A stretch of DNA of 64,000 bases, from positions 18,572 through 82,571 of the forward strand of contig CALWTD010000025.1 in NCBI GenBank assembly GCA_944384395.1, written 5' to 3'. Below, piece by piece: positions 31,201-39,359 of this stretch. The DNA is from an uncultured Clostridia bacterium (lineage in GTDB: Bacteria; Bacillota; Clostridia; Christensenellales; UBA1242). The number at the start of each line of letters is the position of its first letter. The first letter of the stretch is position 1. The notes below the pieces were generated by a model that searched no databases, was not told the origin of the DNA, and was given only the letters and a program-made list of their open reading frames with translations. Made by a program: the position numbers and the translations under genes.

Positions 31201-34200
31201 ACAATGATGGACTCTACACAAGTGAAGTTGGAACGCATAACATTAAATTCGTTATAGAAAATGCAGAAAGTTTACCACAATCAAACTATGTGTTAAATGT
31301 TTCGGCAACAGGAACAATACTAAAAAGAGAAATTGTTTTGGAAATATACACAGAATTGGTATTTTCAACAACAAATACATATCAAATTGTGGCAAGTGAT
31401 TTTGTAGTATCACAAGATGTTGGAGATAAACTTCTTTCAACAAATACGTTAAGTGGTTTTGCAGAATTTACAAAAAATGAAGTAGGAAATGTTGATATAA
31501 AAAGTGTTGATTTAACAAATTTAAGAATTGTTAACGAAACTAATGATGTAACATCAAATTATTCTATTAGTTTAATAGGCAATATTGAAGTTGTAAAAGT
31601 TCAAATTAATTTATCTTTTGATGATATTGTAACAAAGTATACATATTCAGCAACTCCTGTACAAATTTCGCCAATTATTACATTTATTAATTCAAGTGAA
31701 AAAACTGATATTTCCCTTGATGCTCTTTATATATCAAATTCGGGATATAACTCTAACAATCCACCAACCAATGTTGGTAATTATCAAGTTGAATTTAGCA
31801 TTGCTTCACAAAATTACGAAATACAAGGCGAAAACACATTCAACTTCACAATTTTGGCATACGAAATAACACTAAATAGTGGTGATATTCCAAACAATTA
31901 CTTTAATAAAATATATGGAGAAGATGACCCAATTTTAGCGTACACGATAAATACTGCATTAAACGAAAGAGTAACAATACATTTTTCAAGAACATCAGGC
32001 GAAAATGTTGGAAAATATGACCTAACAATTGAAGGTTGGGACAACGAAAACTATAATATTATTTCGGGTGTTGACGCATTAAAAGAATTGTTTGAAATTT
32101 TAAAGGCAAACACACTAAATGTTGTTATCACTGCAACCGATAAAAATATTAATTTATTGCAAAAAGAATATGATAATAAGTATATAGAAGATATAGATAT
32201 AACGACACTTGATTACACAGCAAACGAAGAGAACATTTATGGAACAGTATGCTTTGACGGAATTGATGTTGGAACATATACTTTGTCAAGTTATGATGTT
32301 AGTTGCGATAATTATGAAACTTGCGTTGTAACAAGCCAAGTTGATTTTGTTATAAACAAAAAAGTAATATCACTCAGTGCTGATAATTTAGATAAAGTTT
32401 ATGACGCAACAAACATTTTTAAAGGCGATATTTCAATATTAGATAAAAATGGTCAAAAACTTGATACTAAATTTTCTCTAACTGCAACAGGAACTTATAG
32501 CCAAAAAGATGTTAAAGAAAACATTGCAATCAATGTTACATTCCAAGGCGATGACATAAATAACTATAATGTTACAAATAATCTTTTTGGAGATATAACA
32601 AAAAGAACGGTAAATATTATTCCAGATGCAAATCAATCAATTATTTATGGAACAGATGACTTTACAATAACTTATATTATTAGTGATTTAAATGTGGAAA
32701 AATTACAAGATTATGCAAGCGAAATTACTGGTGATTTAGTTATTGAATATCTTACAAATCAAACAAAATATATTGCAGGAAATTATGAAATTAAATCAAA
32801 TCTTGTTTCAAACAATTTAGATTTAGTTTTGCAAACAGGAGTTATTTTCACAATACAAAAAAGAGAATTAAACATAGTTTGTGATAAGGGCTTTAACAAA
32901 GTGTTTGATGGAAATGCAAACGTTATTGGAAATTTAACCATCAATAATTTAGTTGACGGCGATGATGTTAGTGTAGTTGCAAATTATGACAACGCAAATG
33001 TTGGAACAAATAAAACAATAACATTCACACTAAGTGGAAGTGACTCAAACAATTATTTTGCTAATGATATACTTGGAGCAATCACAGACAAAGGTGTTAC
33101 AATAATTTACCAATATATTGAAGACAATTTTGATATGATTAACCCAGAGCGTATGGAAAACAATGAACTGTTATCTTCAAACTTGATTTATGGTCAAAAA
33201 ATATCTGTTATGCCAATACCACAACATGAAGGTTATGAATTTGTTGGTTGGTATTTAGATGGAAATTTAATAAATGAAAATACAATAATAGATGAAAATA
33301 ATTGGCCAGTTGACCAAACAGAAAAAACTGCATATGCAAAATGGACAATTAAAAAGTTTAATTTAAATATAATATTAGCAACAAAAGTAAACGGAGAATT
33401 TGTAACTGATAGCGATAAACAAGGTGGAACATTAACAAATATAGATGGATTATATAATTATTATCAAGATGTTTCACTCATGGATATTGCTTGTGCAAAA
33501 TCTGGCTATGAATTTTTTGGGTATAGTTTTGATATTGGTTGGGAACCATCACTTGAAATAGAAAACATAACTATAGAAGCAAAAAACAATGTTATATATG
33601 CAAAATTTGCACCAAAAACATTAACAATTACATTAGATGCAAATGGTGGAACTTTTAAATCAAACACAAATTGGACATTTAGTGAAAACGATACCAAAGC
33701 AACAATTACAGTTGAATTTAATTCAACATTGTCATCAATAAATGTTCAACTTGTTGAAGCATTAAAAACAGGATTTACCCAAGACATGACAAAATGGCAA
33801 ACCGAAGATGGACAAATCATTGAATTTAATGAAAACACATTACTGGACGATTCTTTCTATCCAAATAAAACATTAAAAGTTGTTTATATTGCAAATGGAT
33901 ATCAAATAATTTTAAATGCTAATGGTGGATATTTTGAAAATGTTGATAATTTGGTATGGAACATATTAGATGTAGACGAACAAGATAGACCAACACAAAT
34001 TTCCAAAAATGCAACATATAATAGTCCAGTTGGTGTACTTATTGAACCAAAACGAGATGGCTACACATTTAAGTCATGGTCAAATGAACAATTAAACGAA
34101 GATTATGTTTATAACTATGCAGAAACAACATCATTTGATGCCATGTGGCAAGAAAATGATTATCAGCTAGAGATTAATAGTAGTCATGCAAATGTGATAA

Positions 34201-37200
34201 TTGATGTAATTGACAGCGAAGGAAACACTATCACATCACAATCAATAGATGGAAAAACAAATAGTCAAATTGTATTAGACGTTAAAACTTCTTATAGTGT
34301 AAATATAACATTAACAGAAAATACCGGTTATACTTTTGAAAAATGGACATCTGACTTAATTGATGTAAATAATAGCACAGAAAAAGAAATTTCTATAAAT
34401 CAATTTTTAGACAATTACGCTTTAACTGCAAATTTTGTACAAAACGACAACACAATAACTATTAAAGTAAACGACAAAAATCGTGGAGTTGTTAGTTTTG
34501 GTAGTTATACAACTGAACAAACAGGAGAATTTTCATTTGTTGCAAAAACTGAAAGTATAATTGAAATAAATGTTGTTTGCAACGAAGGTTATGAAATAGA
34601 ATCATGGGAAGTTGAAAGTGATTATGATTATACTTTATCTGGAAACAATTTGAGTTTAACTAGAACATTACAAAATTTTGTTTCTGATATAACAATTACT
34701 GTAAATATTAAACCAAGTATAAACAAAGTTTCAATTTCGTCATTAGACAACAAAGGAACATTTACAATAGACGGAGTTGTAAATGATGTGATGTATTATC
34801 AAGCAAATGTTTACACAGAACAAACTTTAACATTTACAATTACACCATCACATGGATACAAGGTGGATACAAATTTAAGTTCATGGATTTTTGAAACAAC
34901 TTCACAAAACAAAGGTTCGTTTGTAATTGTTGACAACATAGACAATGTTACTGTTACAATAAGTGGAGTAACATCAAACGGAAACATTGTTATTCCATAT
35001 GTATATGATTCATTTACTGTAAAAGTGGTTGCAGTAAAACATGATGTTACATTTGATGTTGACATTGATGCAATGAATATTGTTGAACTTGATATTGACG
35101 GCAATATTACAAATCTTAATTCAAATTCATCGTTCATTGTAAACTATAATAAAAATGTTATTTTAACTCCAAACAACAATGTTTATGTCGGTTATTCATT
35201 TGGTTCTTGGTCATCAAGAAATGATATGGAATATAGTTTAACATCAACTGACGGACTTGTAAGTATAGGAGAAAATAATGAGATTGTATTCCAAGTTAAA
35301 GATGATTTCACTATTTATCTTGTGTACAACATAAATAAGTATAGTGTTAAATATTCTGTAAACTTCACCGAAAGAGGCTCATTATCAATTGATGGTGTTG
35401 GAGATATATATTCATATGAACAAATTATAAAATATGGATATGATGCAAAAATTGTTACAGCAGTTGAAGATGAAAACCATTATTATCAGTTCTCAAAATG
35501 GGTGAAAGTTAATGATGATGGAAATTATGAAGATTATTCAACACAATTAAGCATTGAAGCAACAAGAGTTACACAAAACTATGAGTTTATTGCTGTGTTT
35601 GTTGGGAAACCAATAACACTTACAATAAATGTTACTTTGCCAGATAGCGAAATATTTACAACCCAAGAAATAGATTTTGCAAGTTTAAATATTACAGAAA
35701 ATTCTAACACACAACTTGTTGACACAGTTAAAAATAACAATGTTATAACTTATACAATTTCAACTTATAGTGGCGAACAGATAAACTTTAATATTGAAGA
35801 AAAAGCAGGTTATGAGTTTAGTGATTTAATAATTGACCCAAGACTTGATTACAACAAAGTTGGTACTAATTTCACAATCAAAAATTTGTTTATTCAAACA
35901 AATATAAACATAAATATAAAAGCAAAAACAAATATTGTTAAATTTGTTATTGACAAAGTAGGTGCAAACATATTTGAGTATTCTAACAATTCTTTGGGTG
36001 TTACTCAAATAGAATCATCAAAAGACAACAAAATATTTACGGCATATGTAAAAACAGGAGGAACAGTTTCAACAGTTCTCTACATATTAAATGGTTATAA
36101 GTTAAATGAAAATAATTACTTCATAACTCCTATTCCTGTTATTGAATCATCTACATATAGTGCTTATTCATATGGAAAGATTGAAAATGTAACAAAAGAC
36201 GAAGTGATTACTATTTCAATTTCTCCTTATAAATACTTAGTAACCTTTGATTATAATTATCCAGATAGCCCAACAAGTGTAACAAGTAGTGTAAACTTTG
36301 GCGAAACAACGTTTGACCCTATACTTTCTAACGATGTGATATCTCCACAAAGATATCGTTATGTATTTGCTGGTTGGAATACAAAAAGTGATGGAACAGG
36401 TATTAACTATTATTTTGAAGGTGCAAACATATATTCAATAGAAACAATAAATGGTGTAAATGAAAAAATTTACGGATTTAGAGGTTCCAGTGATGCAAAT
36501 CTTTCAACTGATGTTAATTATGATTACGAATGCACTTTATATGGCATTTGGGAAAAAGAAAGATATAAAGTTGATTTAGTGTTCGTACCAAGTTTCTCTG
36601 TTTCTGATTTAGGCTTATCATATCAAGACATATTCCCAAATTCACTTGATAGATTTACAAACTACAACGAAAATAATCAAATAACAGGTATCAGTTATGC
36701 ACCTGGTGCACAAGTTAAAATTGTTGCTCCTCTTGGACTTTTAAATTACACATATTATGGTTGGTCGTATAGTCCTGATATAACAGATAAATCACAACTA
36801 AACACAACGCAATACAATGAAGTAATGGGTGAAGAAAATATTGTTGTTTACTTATATTATACTATTCATGTTAATGTTGTGGCTTATGTTGGTGGTAGTG
36901 CTCAAATTTCAGATAGTGAACCACTTTATAATCAAGTTGTACAAATAAGTGCTGTTTGCGATGAAGGTTATGACTTTTTAAGATGGTTAAAAGGTTCACA
37001 AGAAATTGAACACTCAACAAGTTTAATGGAACAAACAATATTAACGCCAACAACATTCTACGCAGAATTTATTGGCAAACAGGTAAATGTCATAATTGAA
37101 CAAACAGAGCACGCAAAATTAAGAATTTCAAGTGATACTGCAAAAGAAGATAGTATATATAGAGTGGGTGATACAATAAGACTTGAAATATACGATTTAG

Positions 37201-38141
37201 ACTATGGTTATTTCCATAGAGCATGGTTGGGTGAGTATAGTGAAGTAATAACAAATAGCACCTATAAAATAAGTGCAAAAGATTTGTCTCGTGGTTATGT
37301 AAAATTCAAATTAGATATTGCACCACAAACAATAAATGTTCAGTTTGTTGTTGAAAACGGAATGGGTGGCGTATTTGAAATTGATAAAAATGAAACAACA
37401 AATGTAGTAAAGTCTTACAAATATGACACAAATTTAACATTTAAGTTAAGTACAACAATTAGATATGAACTAACTTCGCTTACATTAAACGGAAATCCAA
37501 TAGAATTAAATACAATAACGATGCTAATAAATCAAACAAATGGCTTTATTACAAACTCCACAAATGTAATCAAAGCAACATTTAAACAACTTTTATGGAT
37601 TGATGTTTGGGAAATGTTTGGAGGAATGGGAACTGAAAACGATCCATATCTCATTACAAACGAAAAGCAACTTGCTGCAATGGCATATTTAATAAACAAT
37701 AATGTGGAAGCAAAGGGAACAATTCCTTATGCTGATGGTTACTATGTTGTGAGAGTAAACTTTAATCTTTTGGAAAGATTCTGGCAACCAATAGGAACAG
37801 AGCAAAATCCATTTAATGGAACGTTTGACTTGAAAAATTATAGAGTTACAGAACTTTTATTAGACAAGGAATATGCAGTCACTCATCTTGATGGTTTGTT
37901 TGGCTACATAACAGAAAATGCTAAATTTTTAACAAGTCCAAGCGACTTCACTGTTGCAATGATAATTATGGGTAGTGTATTAGGACTAATTCTTTTAATA
38001 ATTTTGATTATAATTTTGATTATAGTATCAAAACGAAAGAAAATGAGAAAACTATCAACGGCAATGACTATACAACCTATAAACAAACAAAGTACTGATG
38101 ATGATAGCGAAGAAGAAAATAGTAGTGATAAAAAACAATAA
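19257..38141 (+). CDS. Giant membrane-anchored repeat surface protein (6294 residues)
   Basis: A single uninterrupted frame of 18.9 kb. Order of parts: a signal peptide (cleavage near residue 30-45); a GLUG/beta-helix-like region at about 80-350 (GTFDGRGYTIKGLTI, SYVGGLVGKHFGG); an unassigned strand-rich region to about 1280; InlB-type repeats to about 1650 (NGYTFKGWI, TGFNFAGWQYDD). About 25 MBG/YDG-type repeats follow at about 1660-4610, recognised by KVYDGT, TYDGN or VYNG at roughly 80-130-residue intervals. A second block of InlB/divergent repeats (GYEFVGWYLDG) runs to about 6110. Then comes a short beta-helix start (GTENDPYLIT...FNGTFD), one membrane helix near 6230-6258, a basic stop-transfer and an acidic tail. 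There is no LPXTG. Such proteins are adhesin-like; ligand unknown. Codon and base use match its neighbours, so it does not look recently acquired. Confidence 0.92.
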   Translation: MEYNRKKYLSFSMLFSFLFSLFVVCGAFFVSANDLSNLNYVQAEESSLLTESNADAKNWADVKINDNSKLSFYATGQTLQISTASGLASFMQNQNSNNPTKYETVYLTNDIDLSGKIWTPINSFSGTFDGRGYTIKGLTIDDSVETSNNCHGLFGETSGATIKNLTLEGVSIDPPSSNTYAGALIGNASSTTIINCGATGTVNGGSYVGGLVGKHFGGQIIRCFSYVNVTSRKASLVWLDRPSTGGSLIIRNAKYGTFAGGIAGFLGNDTSIDLVFHVGDVKTTFKSISKPTGNTKYYTQLGGITGFCDTGISGILNPYIIRNFYCSSDVSYSYGVIENLVNITASNTNIRQSDSIYWITDTNGVMHGVAKQEVLRGVGNIVLNYKNIRCFYNGSENIIKPNENDIFEAYEETSDREKTYLYNILTRSGNIDNEFKSDNNYTFEKVIFSRAISGENDGLIRSNREFFDKVDDTYSYRYSEKSLSNKDKTNSSVLTFNLNSTGVNDFLFNIVSSNYNLSVLKTFQGEYTITTYERGKNIKVNFDFQEYANVLKKKTQEVKQENFYNIKLVDGADADEVEASEDSYYVPYGEPYLITFTSDYFNRITQIYKRDINSSSILFDIKSDIPPTKNCSYLSQKILSETDETYYINNLQEVTININTKESFADIAKNYPCFVLDGSKVLQNNEVQVFVMVDKPLTNGIGYETSSGNIVNILSNNALNINKFYPVWSKFIANSITDNGTNIFTNSSYADNLNLVYSSNWAKKNTETTTWLVNWTGAEQGTKITTNNSSYFKTASKNLVNSITSDGQQSITFELKPGYVLDGLEFYLSCDNGVNKITDINSYFGCSYTKSINNEKLKVKNGYTISQSQNNQYLYTITFNHLIGIQSINILVAEKIFDFTLNASLDSTISEYDKNPISVSVAKIEGNGINNKGLSLTNFAEFKAKYNKQFTITATAKLGYYLNNLSVDNIILLDKNGDEINFGSNDKSNIIEIINEKIENGYKYSIKIHSLNDVSIEGFKITLPVVQNTVNVTLSIDGVGLGVFEDFLTNLIINCYKNDTLANSELTTTAGGTQYNIKIKTDDVFEFRLQLAQSQQDFASLKKENIKIVTPTDFSNFTIAGDDATWGGITLDGFALNNNTNVNISFKITLLSSNIKITDNLNNIETTYDEKFTYGTVVSVTSENNNIVINIQDNNQNIVKKYVLENILNDKSIENFELIIDGEKTTINNQSVQSFSRQLLKQTFKNHTDSPIEIIINPNYRVSNIHTNIVYKYSDSNILQLQSASSSEIQVLVNGSLSNTAYVGSPIKLANTTKNGYTFKGWIIISRDNGILSSIDYSNYTPSLNTSFTVGYNAGEIEPKSDIFFIAVYQANIYNVKFDYSNYSDEYNTFSFTPSFVPTSAKLEYGTNKFIIDGINKMPPVLTITPALYNFSGWQYKDDTSYVVEYSSSSFRINAFNSNGVPSQDGAEIVFKPYLSPAKVTYTLYNDILSQVVATGSVTYKSNDYSITNIPTQTGFNFAGWQYDDVVYMPYNSSTGKFETYKNYTLNKETVQFIPKWTAREITVTFDAGEGTFKNGQKTIKGTVLYGTNIYTSDVFSNLPTWVWSDEEIVYEFEYFILKGDTNNKVYSTSDVNNFVYANTSQTTFVACYSVKSIKPQIATIDGQTDWIYDGQNHSINVKDLQSSVLTFSYVWQKQTSNGQWQDIINSTSKTINVKNFADSGVYRCVVTATSKSYNNTTSYCVGQVTNTSNELRIGVDKRKLEFIDDASILISKISKVFDNTNKVPDNYLYFTNLVSGENIEIVATYSSIHVGNDIKMQFTLKPLNDNTIIENYYYTEIFGEITPYVINFDVNGTIYQIGDTSDEILIAEKYYSVNSLDKLFLQNNNMSVNVTLKTSKNEVGTYTQESEQFKINVFDFSVQTKDQDFTNDFSYILNGQFIISGQDANSISLNIIGVCEDNSSISVENLISFDVISPSFEQIQDNETYNVKIIANKAGLQGQYLRVQIDIAQNYWINKITINNNEVSVDTYVVNNELAYLIDTSEASITIKVYVTTLRNITFNYNIEDENELSGNIIYQTKFAMQKTVEYSIKNYGAVLPNAETMQRLGYNFEGWTTSNGTKITNSTVWLYQDATLYANWTLADLEISKYLDGVSYQSDNLTKQYNAKTNELKYEITNLNSYSLGYEYSWKKGSVLLTNDTNKITFKNVVDSGVYTLTIRATSNTDTRLYLEKTYTFTVEITKVAIFQNYLTIDKQYDKTNQTTINDINFPFGEVVTVVGQYSGVNAYSKINLSKDVWTYTVKGTDAQTSNYNLNLNNIDPNSQILPKDVSLTISGGNLTKVYDGKIAEYSGTYLSENINFDYTVKTNSANVGIYNQSNENISIEIRRDLISNFNITIIGYFEITLKTITNLDWEGKTSVTFDGQFHSVFPKLGEMASYLEVTSITYTGLFNTITYDLTNNDTLNLGVLNADTYVVTCEFKQNENVSISNIQTTLTINKKVIDVKYLESDYVYEKEYDGTKLVNSTLNFDIIDKLTNKSILTDEYLSKYLPNFVYEFEKTLASQNNSDYKDIIIKLNTQNKNNNNYILNNDDFAIVRGIINKKTVSVSVNSIKIYDADEFVVNSSNVSIDLTSSDTLSGNITFNNIVNVGIYYNLKDYDKTINLKIYNIQDATEYNIEQNYVLEFINSSSSQEQLHNKLQITKAQINVVIVNEKEYVYTGKEVNIEYTIQTAVTMPTSELKFRYETLSQETVLDNGKAVQVGNYKFECYLDGVEDDNFDIVLNTSDTIFDITKRPLLIKFSGSNETKTFEYIVGQNACYSNATYPQDNIFANNYTLGEGDTISWSFTTTGDNAKSYYIFDSLQVNKNIIITKNGIDYTRNYSITYSDKSQIVIEKKTLSLDAITLLETETTYDGTIKEIVAKINTGFTVDGKAYILTISSKEQSLDGKFTNMQRTLPWSEDSAVNIDSFEDIKYAGLYTFNISLDNYNIANSNKLFEYLINQKVLSVEVTNTDKVYDGTNTVNKNNIVVNGIVSGDAVAVSGTYEDKNVGSNKKITLSIVADGFADKYLLSSYKLPNLNYYGSITQKALQFNIIDEVYTTYYTGQSTQIDIIYFNITGLVSGEQISGTINLHKTNVGNYVLNELESEFISFSIQIEDLFNEDSTSNYSYDISSIVNSEVNILQAQIVVGISDNDIVYNGDVQLPKFTYTVYKENGEIVSSEISSVIKSQYSLMPQTQTYIDNPTNAGTYKIKLYTVNSGTTPNYILVNENGELVNEYVVRDTLFTINRRQISISIEETINFNYNGNKATYYLQNKDVIDPSSTNNNGLVKGHNIKGTLSTNDSALGSYIVNNILGEDAYNSTNQIYLTSFNIPPYVDLNNDNLVIYGQTNEDLSGNYQFVSLTAHIEIINLYEEFDIGPISLFEYDKQDKLANGLIKVRYIPTDTTYIFIKDETNSVFSNLLYYATDIGQPTDEVINAGKYSFAITIQNKTTIIEFNVNKRTLNLSVLSNNKTYDGNSDFLGEISADNIIDGDQVEFVNAVYVDETLKPTSDIGKYQVLIELSGSDCFNYQLSTDVIYGEITKRQITLSVNSSANLVYNGLNQQVDSTLLDITGTLANGQNLSGYIVLKFKDAKTYNFEMGNLDVSSLKVVNNLDQDTTNNYEISFSGEITINSLAVDIVVDEIDFTYNGNSQSITSYLLLQNVPSEIYEEAQNSIIINYNTNNIPIDAGDYVATISSSSNNFVFVVKDYLNNQINFSIKKKDLLIQIDKQVTYNPTSDHKQELVVEDFVGIVDGQSVNGTFKMYELGLDVGVYNVSDNHVIFENVGIIVNGVNIINTNYNLTGYFGSVEIVEFDVTVVNLKTDSFVYTGYDISSQIELQFVDANGQVQSITLSDNTLGEISIIEGEAKNIGTYNVAFEIYNCNAEINNLTFAITPKEINNINFSKDKKYSGDSYVYNPSGLTNLTSVDAYSGDNIVIKGYYVDNDGLYTSEVGTHNIKFVIENAESLPQSNYVLNVSATGTILKREIVLEIYTELVFSTTNTYQIVASDFVVSQDVGDKLLSTNTLSGFAEFTKNEVGNVDIKSVDLTNLRIVNETNDVTSNYSISLIGNIEVVKVQINLSFDDIVTKYTYSATPVQISPIITFINSSEKTDISLDALYISNSGYNSNNPPTNVGNYQVEFSIASQNYEIQGENTFNFTILAYEITLNSGDIPNNYFNKIYGEDDPILAYTINTALNERVTIHFSRTSGENVGKYDLTIEGWDNENYNIISGVDALKELFEILKANTLNVVITATDKNINLLQKEYDNKYIEDIDITTLDYTANEENIYGTVCFDGIDVGTYTLSSYDVSCDNYETCVVTSQVDFVINKKVISLSADNLDKVYDATNIFKGDISILDKNGQKLDTKFSLTATGTYSQKDVKENIAINVTFQGDDINNYNVTNNLFGDITKRTVNIIPDANQSIIYGTDDFTITYIISDLNVEKLQDYASEITGDLVIEYLTNQTKYIAGNYEIKSNLVSNNLDLVLQTGVIFTIQKRELNIVCDKGFNKVFDGNANVIGNLTINNLVDGDDVSVVANYDNANVGTNKTITFTLSGSDSNNYFANDILGAITDKGVTIIYQYIEDNFDMINPERMENNELLSSNLIYGQKISVMPIPQHEGYEFVGWYLDGNLINENTIIDENNWPVDQTEKTAYAKWTIKKFNLNIILATKVNGEFVTDSDKQGGTLTNIDGLYNYYQDVSLMDIACAKSGYEFFGYSFDIGWEPSLEIENITIEAKNNVIYAKFAPKTLTITLDANGGTFKSNTNWTFSENDTKATITVEFNSTLSSINVQLVEALKTGFTQDMTKWQTEDGQIIEFNENTLLDDSFYPNKTLKVVYIANGYQIILNANGGYFENVDNLVWNILDVDEQDRPTQISKNATYNSPVGVLIEPKRDGYTFKSWSNEQLNEDYVYNYAETTSFDAMWQENDYQLEINSSHANVIIDVIDSEGNTITSQSIDGKTNSQIVLDVKTSYSVNITLTENTGYTFEKWTSDLIDVNNSTEKEISINQFLDNYALTANFVQNDNTITIKVNDKNRGVVSFGSYTTEQTGEFSFVAKTESIIEINVVCNEGYEIESWEVESDYDYTLSGNNLSLTRTLQNFVSDITITVNIKPSINKVSISSLDNKGTFTIDGVVNDVMYYQANVYTEQTLTFTITPSHGYKVDTNLSSWIFETTSQNKGSFVIVDNIDNVTVTISGVTSNGNIVIPYVYDSFTVKVVAVKHDVTFDVDIDAMNIVELDIDGNITNLNSNSSFIVNYNKNVILTPNNNVYVGYSFGSWSSRNDMEYSLTSTDGLVSIGENNEIVFQVKDDFTIYLVYNINKYSVKYSVNFTERGSLSIDGVGDIYSYEQIIKYGYDAKIVTAVEDENHYYQFSKWVKVNDDGNYEDYSTQLSIEATRVTQNYEFIAVFVGKPITLTINVTLPDSEIFTTQEIDFASLNITENSNTQLVDTVKNNNVITYTISTYSGEQINFNIEEKAGYEFSDLIIDPRLDYNKVGTNFTIKNLFIQTNININIKAKTNIVKFVIDKVGANIFEYSNNSLGVTQIESSKDNKIFTAYVKTGGTVSTVLYILNGYKLNENNYFITPIPVIESSTYSAYSYGKIENVTKDEVITISISPYKYLVTFDYNYPDSPTSVTSSVNFGETTFDPILSNDVISPQRYRYVFAGWNTKSDGTGINYYFEGANIYSIETINGVNEKIYGFRGSSDANLSTDVNYDYECTLYGIWEKERYKVDLVFVPSFSVSDLGLSYQDIFPNSLDRFTNYNENNQITGISYAPGAQVKIVAPLGLLNYTYYGWSYSPDITDKSQLNTTQYNEVMGEENIVVYLYYTIHVNVVAYVGGSAQISDSEPLYNQVVQISAVCDEGYDFLRWLKGSQEIEHSTSLMEQTILTPTTFYAEFIGKQVNVIIEQTEHAKLRISSDTAKEDSIYRVGDTIRLEIYDLDYGYFHRAWLGEYSEVITNSTYKISAKDLSRGYVKFKLDIAPQTINVQFVVENGMGGVFEIDKNETTNVVKSYKYDTNLTFKLSTTIRYELTSLTLNGNPIELNTITMLINQTNGFITNSTNVIKATFKQLLWIDVWEMFGGMGTENDPYLITNEKQLAAMAYLINNNVEAKGTIPYADGYYVVRVNFNLLERFWQPIGTEQNPFNGTFDLKNYRVTELLLDKEYAVTHLDGLFGYITENAKFLTSPSDFTVAMIIMGSVLGLILLIILIIILIIVSKRKKMRKLSTAMTIQPINKQSTDDDSEEENSSDKKQ

Positions 38142-38148
38142 ATATTGT

Positions 38149-38180
38149 AAAAATTCACCCACATGGGTGAATTTTTATTG
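38149..38180 (+). terminator. Terminator of the giant gene
   Basis: A perfect 12-bp stem, AAAAATTCACCC/GGGTGAATTTTT, with ACAT loop. Confidence 0.92.
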
Positions 38181-38206
38181 TTTAATAGCATTTGATGTGT
38201 TAATAT
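38178..38206 (+). promoter_or_regulatory. Promoter of the flavoprotein pair
   Basis: TTGTTT (38178-38183), 17 bp, TAATAT (38201-38206), with TGT before the -10. AGGAG then precedes the ATG at 38223. The -35 begins right at the end of the upstream terminator. Confidence 0.6.
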
Positions 38207-38222
38207 TTTGTAGGAGAAAAAA

Positions 38223-39359
38223 ATGAGTAATATTGCAGTTATCGGTGGTGGTGCAAGTGGAATGATTTGTTCTATTTTTGCATCAAAAAATAATTATGTA
38301 ACATTGTTTTGTAACGATGACAAAGTTGGTAAAAAATTGTTGGTTACAGGAAATGGGCGATGTAATTTAACCAATTTAAAAAATTTTGATGTTGCTTATA
38401 ATACTGATATATTGAAATATTTAAAAAAATTTAATCAAAATCAAACAATAAAATTTTTTGAAAGTATTGGACTTGTAACTTATTTTGACGAAGAAGGTAG
38501 GGTATATCCACTGTCAAATACTGCAAAAAGTGTAATAGAAGTACTAGTTAATAATCTAAATAAAAATAAAGTTGACATAAAACAAAACGAAGAAGTTTTA
38601 TTTATTGAAAATGTTGATGACAAATTTAAAATAACAACAAGCGTAAAAAATTATGTTTATGATAAAATTGTTATTGCAGTTGGAAGTAATGATAAATTTT
38701 TAAAGCAATTAAATATAAAATATAATAATTTTTCACCAAGTTTAGTTTCATTAAAAACAAAAGAAGACACTCATAGTTTGGCAGGGTTAAGACTATCTAA
38801 TGTTGAAGTATCGCTTGAATTAAAAAACAAAAAGATTAAAGAAAATGGAGAAGTACTTTTTAAAGATAAAGGACTTAGTGGAATATGTATTTTTAATTTA
38901 TCTGCATATCTTGCAAGACAAAAAAATTACAATGCTAAAATTTGTATAGATTTAATTCCAAGCTTAAATAAAGAAGATTTAACAAAATTATTAAGAGATA
39001 GATTAAATTATAATTTTATAAATGCAAAAGAATTTATGCAGGGCATATTTAATGAAAAAATAAATAATTATATATTAAAAATGTGTAAAATAAAAAATGA
39101 AGAAAATATAACCAAAAAACATATTGATTTGCTAACAAATGTGATTAAATCATTACCATTTAATGTATTAGGCTATTATGAAAATAGCCAAGTTAAAAGT
39201 GGTGGTGTTTCTCTTAATGATTTAACAGAAAGTTTACAATATAAACATAACAAAAATTTATATTTTACGGGTGAAATTATTGATGTTGACGGACTTTGTG
39301 GAGGATATAATTTACAGTGGGCGTGGACTAGTGGCAAAATTGTTGGAGAAAATTTATGA
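38223..39359 (+). CDS. FAD/NAD(P)-dependent oxidoreductase, HI0933 (BaiN/RdsA-like) family
   Basis: 378 residues. The N-terminal Rossmann motif GGGASG is at 8-13, followed by the family hallmark KLLVTGNGRCNLTN near 40-53. The C-terminal FAD-binding block reads LYFTGEIIDVDGLCGGYNLQWAWTSG, as in the HI0933/COG2081 group. These are flavoproteins of poorly defined substrate; a relative (BaiN) reduces bile-acid intermediates. The protein is slightly short of the usual 400 or so. AGGAG precedes the ATG. Its stop overlaps the next start by four bases (ATGA), so the two flavoproteins are coupled. Confidence 0.9.
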   Translation: MSNIAVIGGGASGMICSIFASKNNYVTLFCNDDKVGKKLLVTGNGRCNLTNLKNFDVAYNTDILKYLKKFNQNQTIKFFESIGLVTYFDEEGRVYPLSNTAKSVIEVLVNNLNKNKVDIKQNEEVLFIENVDDKFKITTSVKNYVYDKIVIAVGSNDKFLKQLNIKYNNFSPSLVSLKTKEDTHSLAGLRLSNVEVSLELKNKKIKENGEVLFKDKGLSGICIFNLSAYLARQKNYNAKICIDLIPSLNKEDLTKLLRDRLNYNFINAKEFMQGIFNEKINNYILKMCKIKNEENITKKHIDLLTNVIKSLPFNVLGYYENSQVKSGGVSLNDLTESLQYKHNKNLYFTGEIIDVDGLCGGYNLQWAWTSGKIVGENL

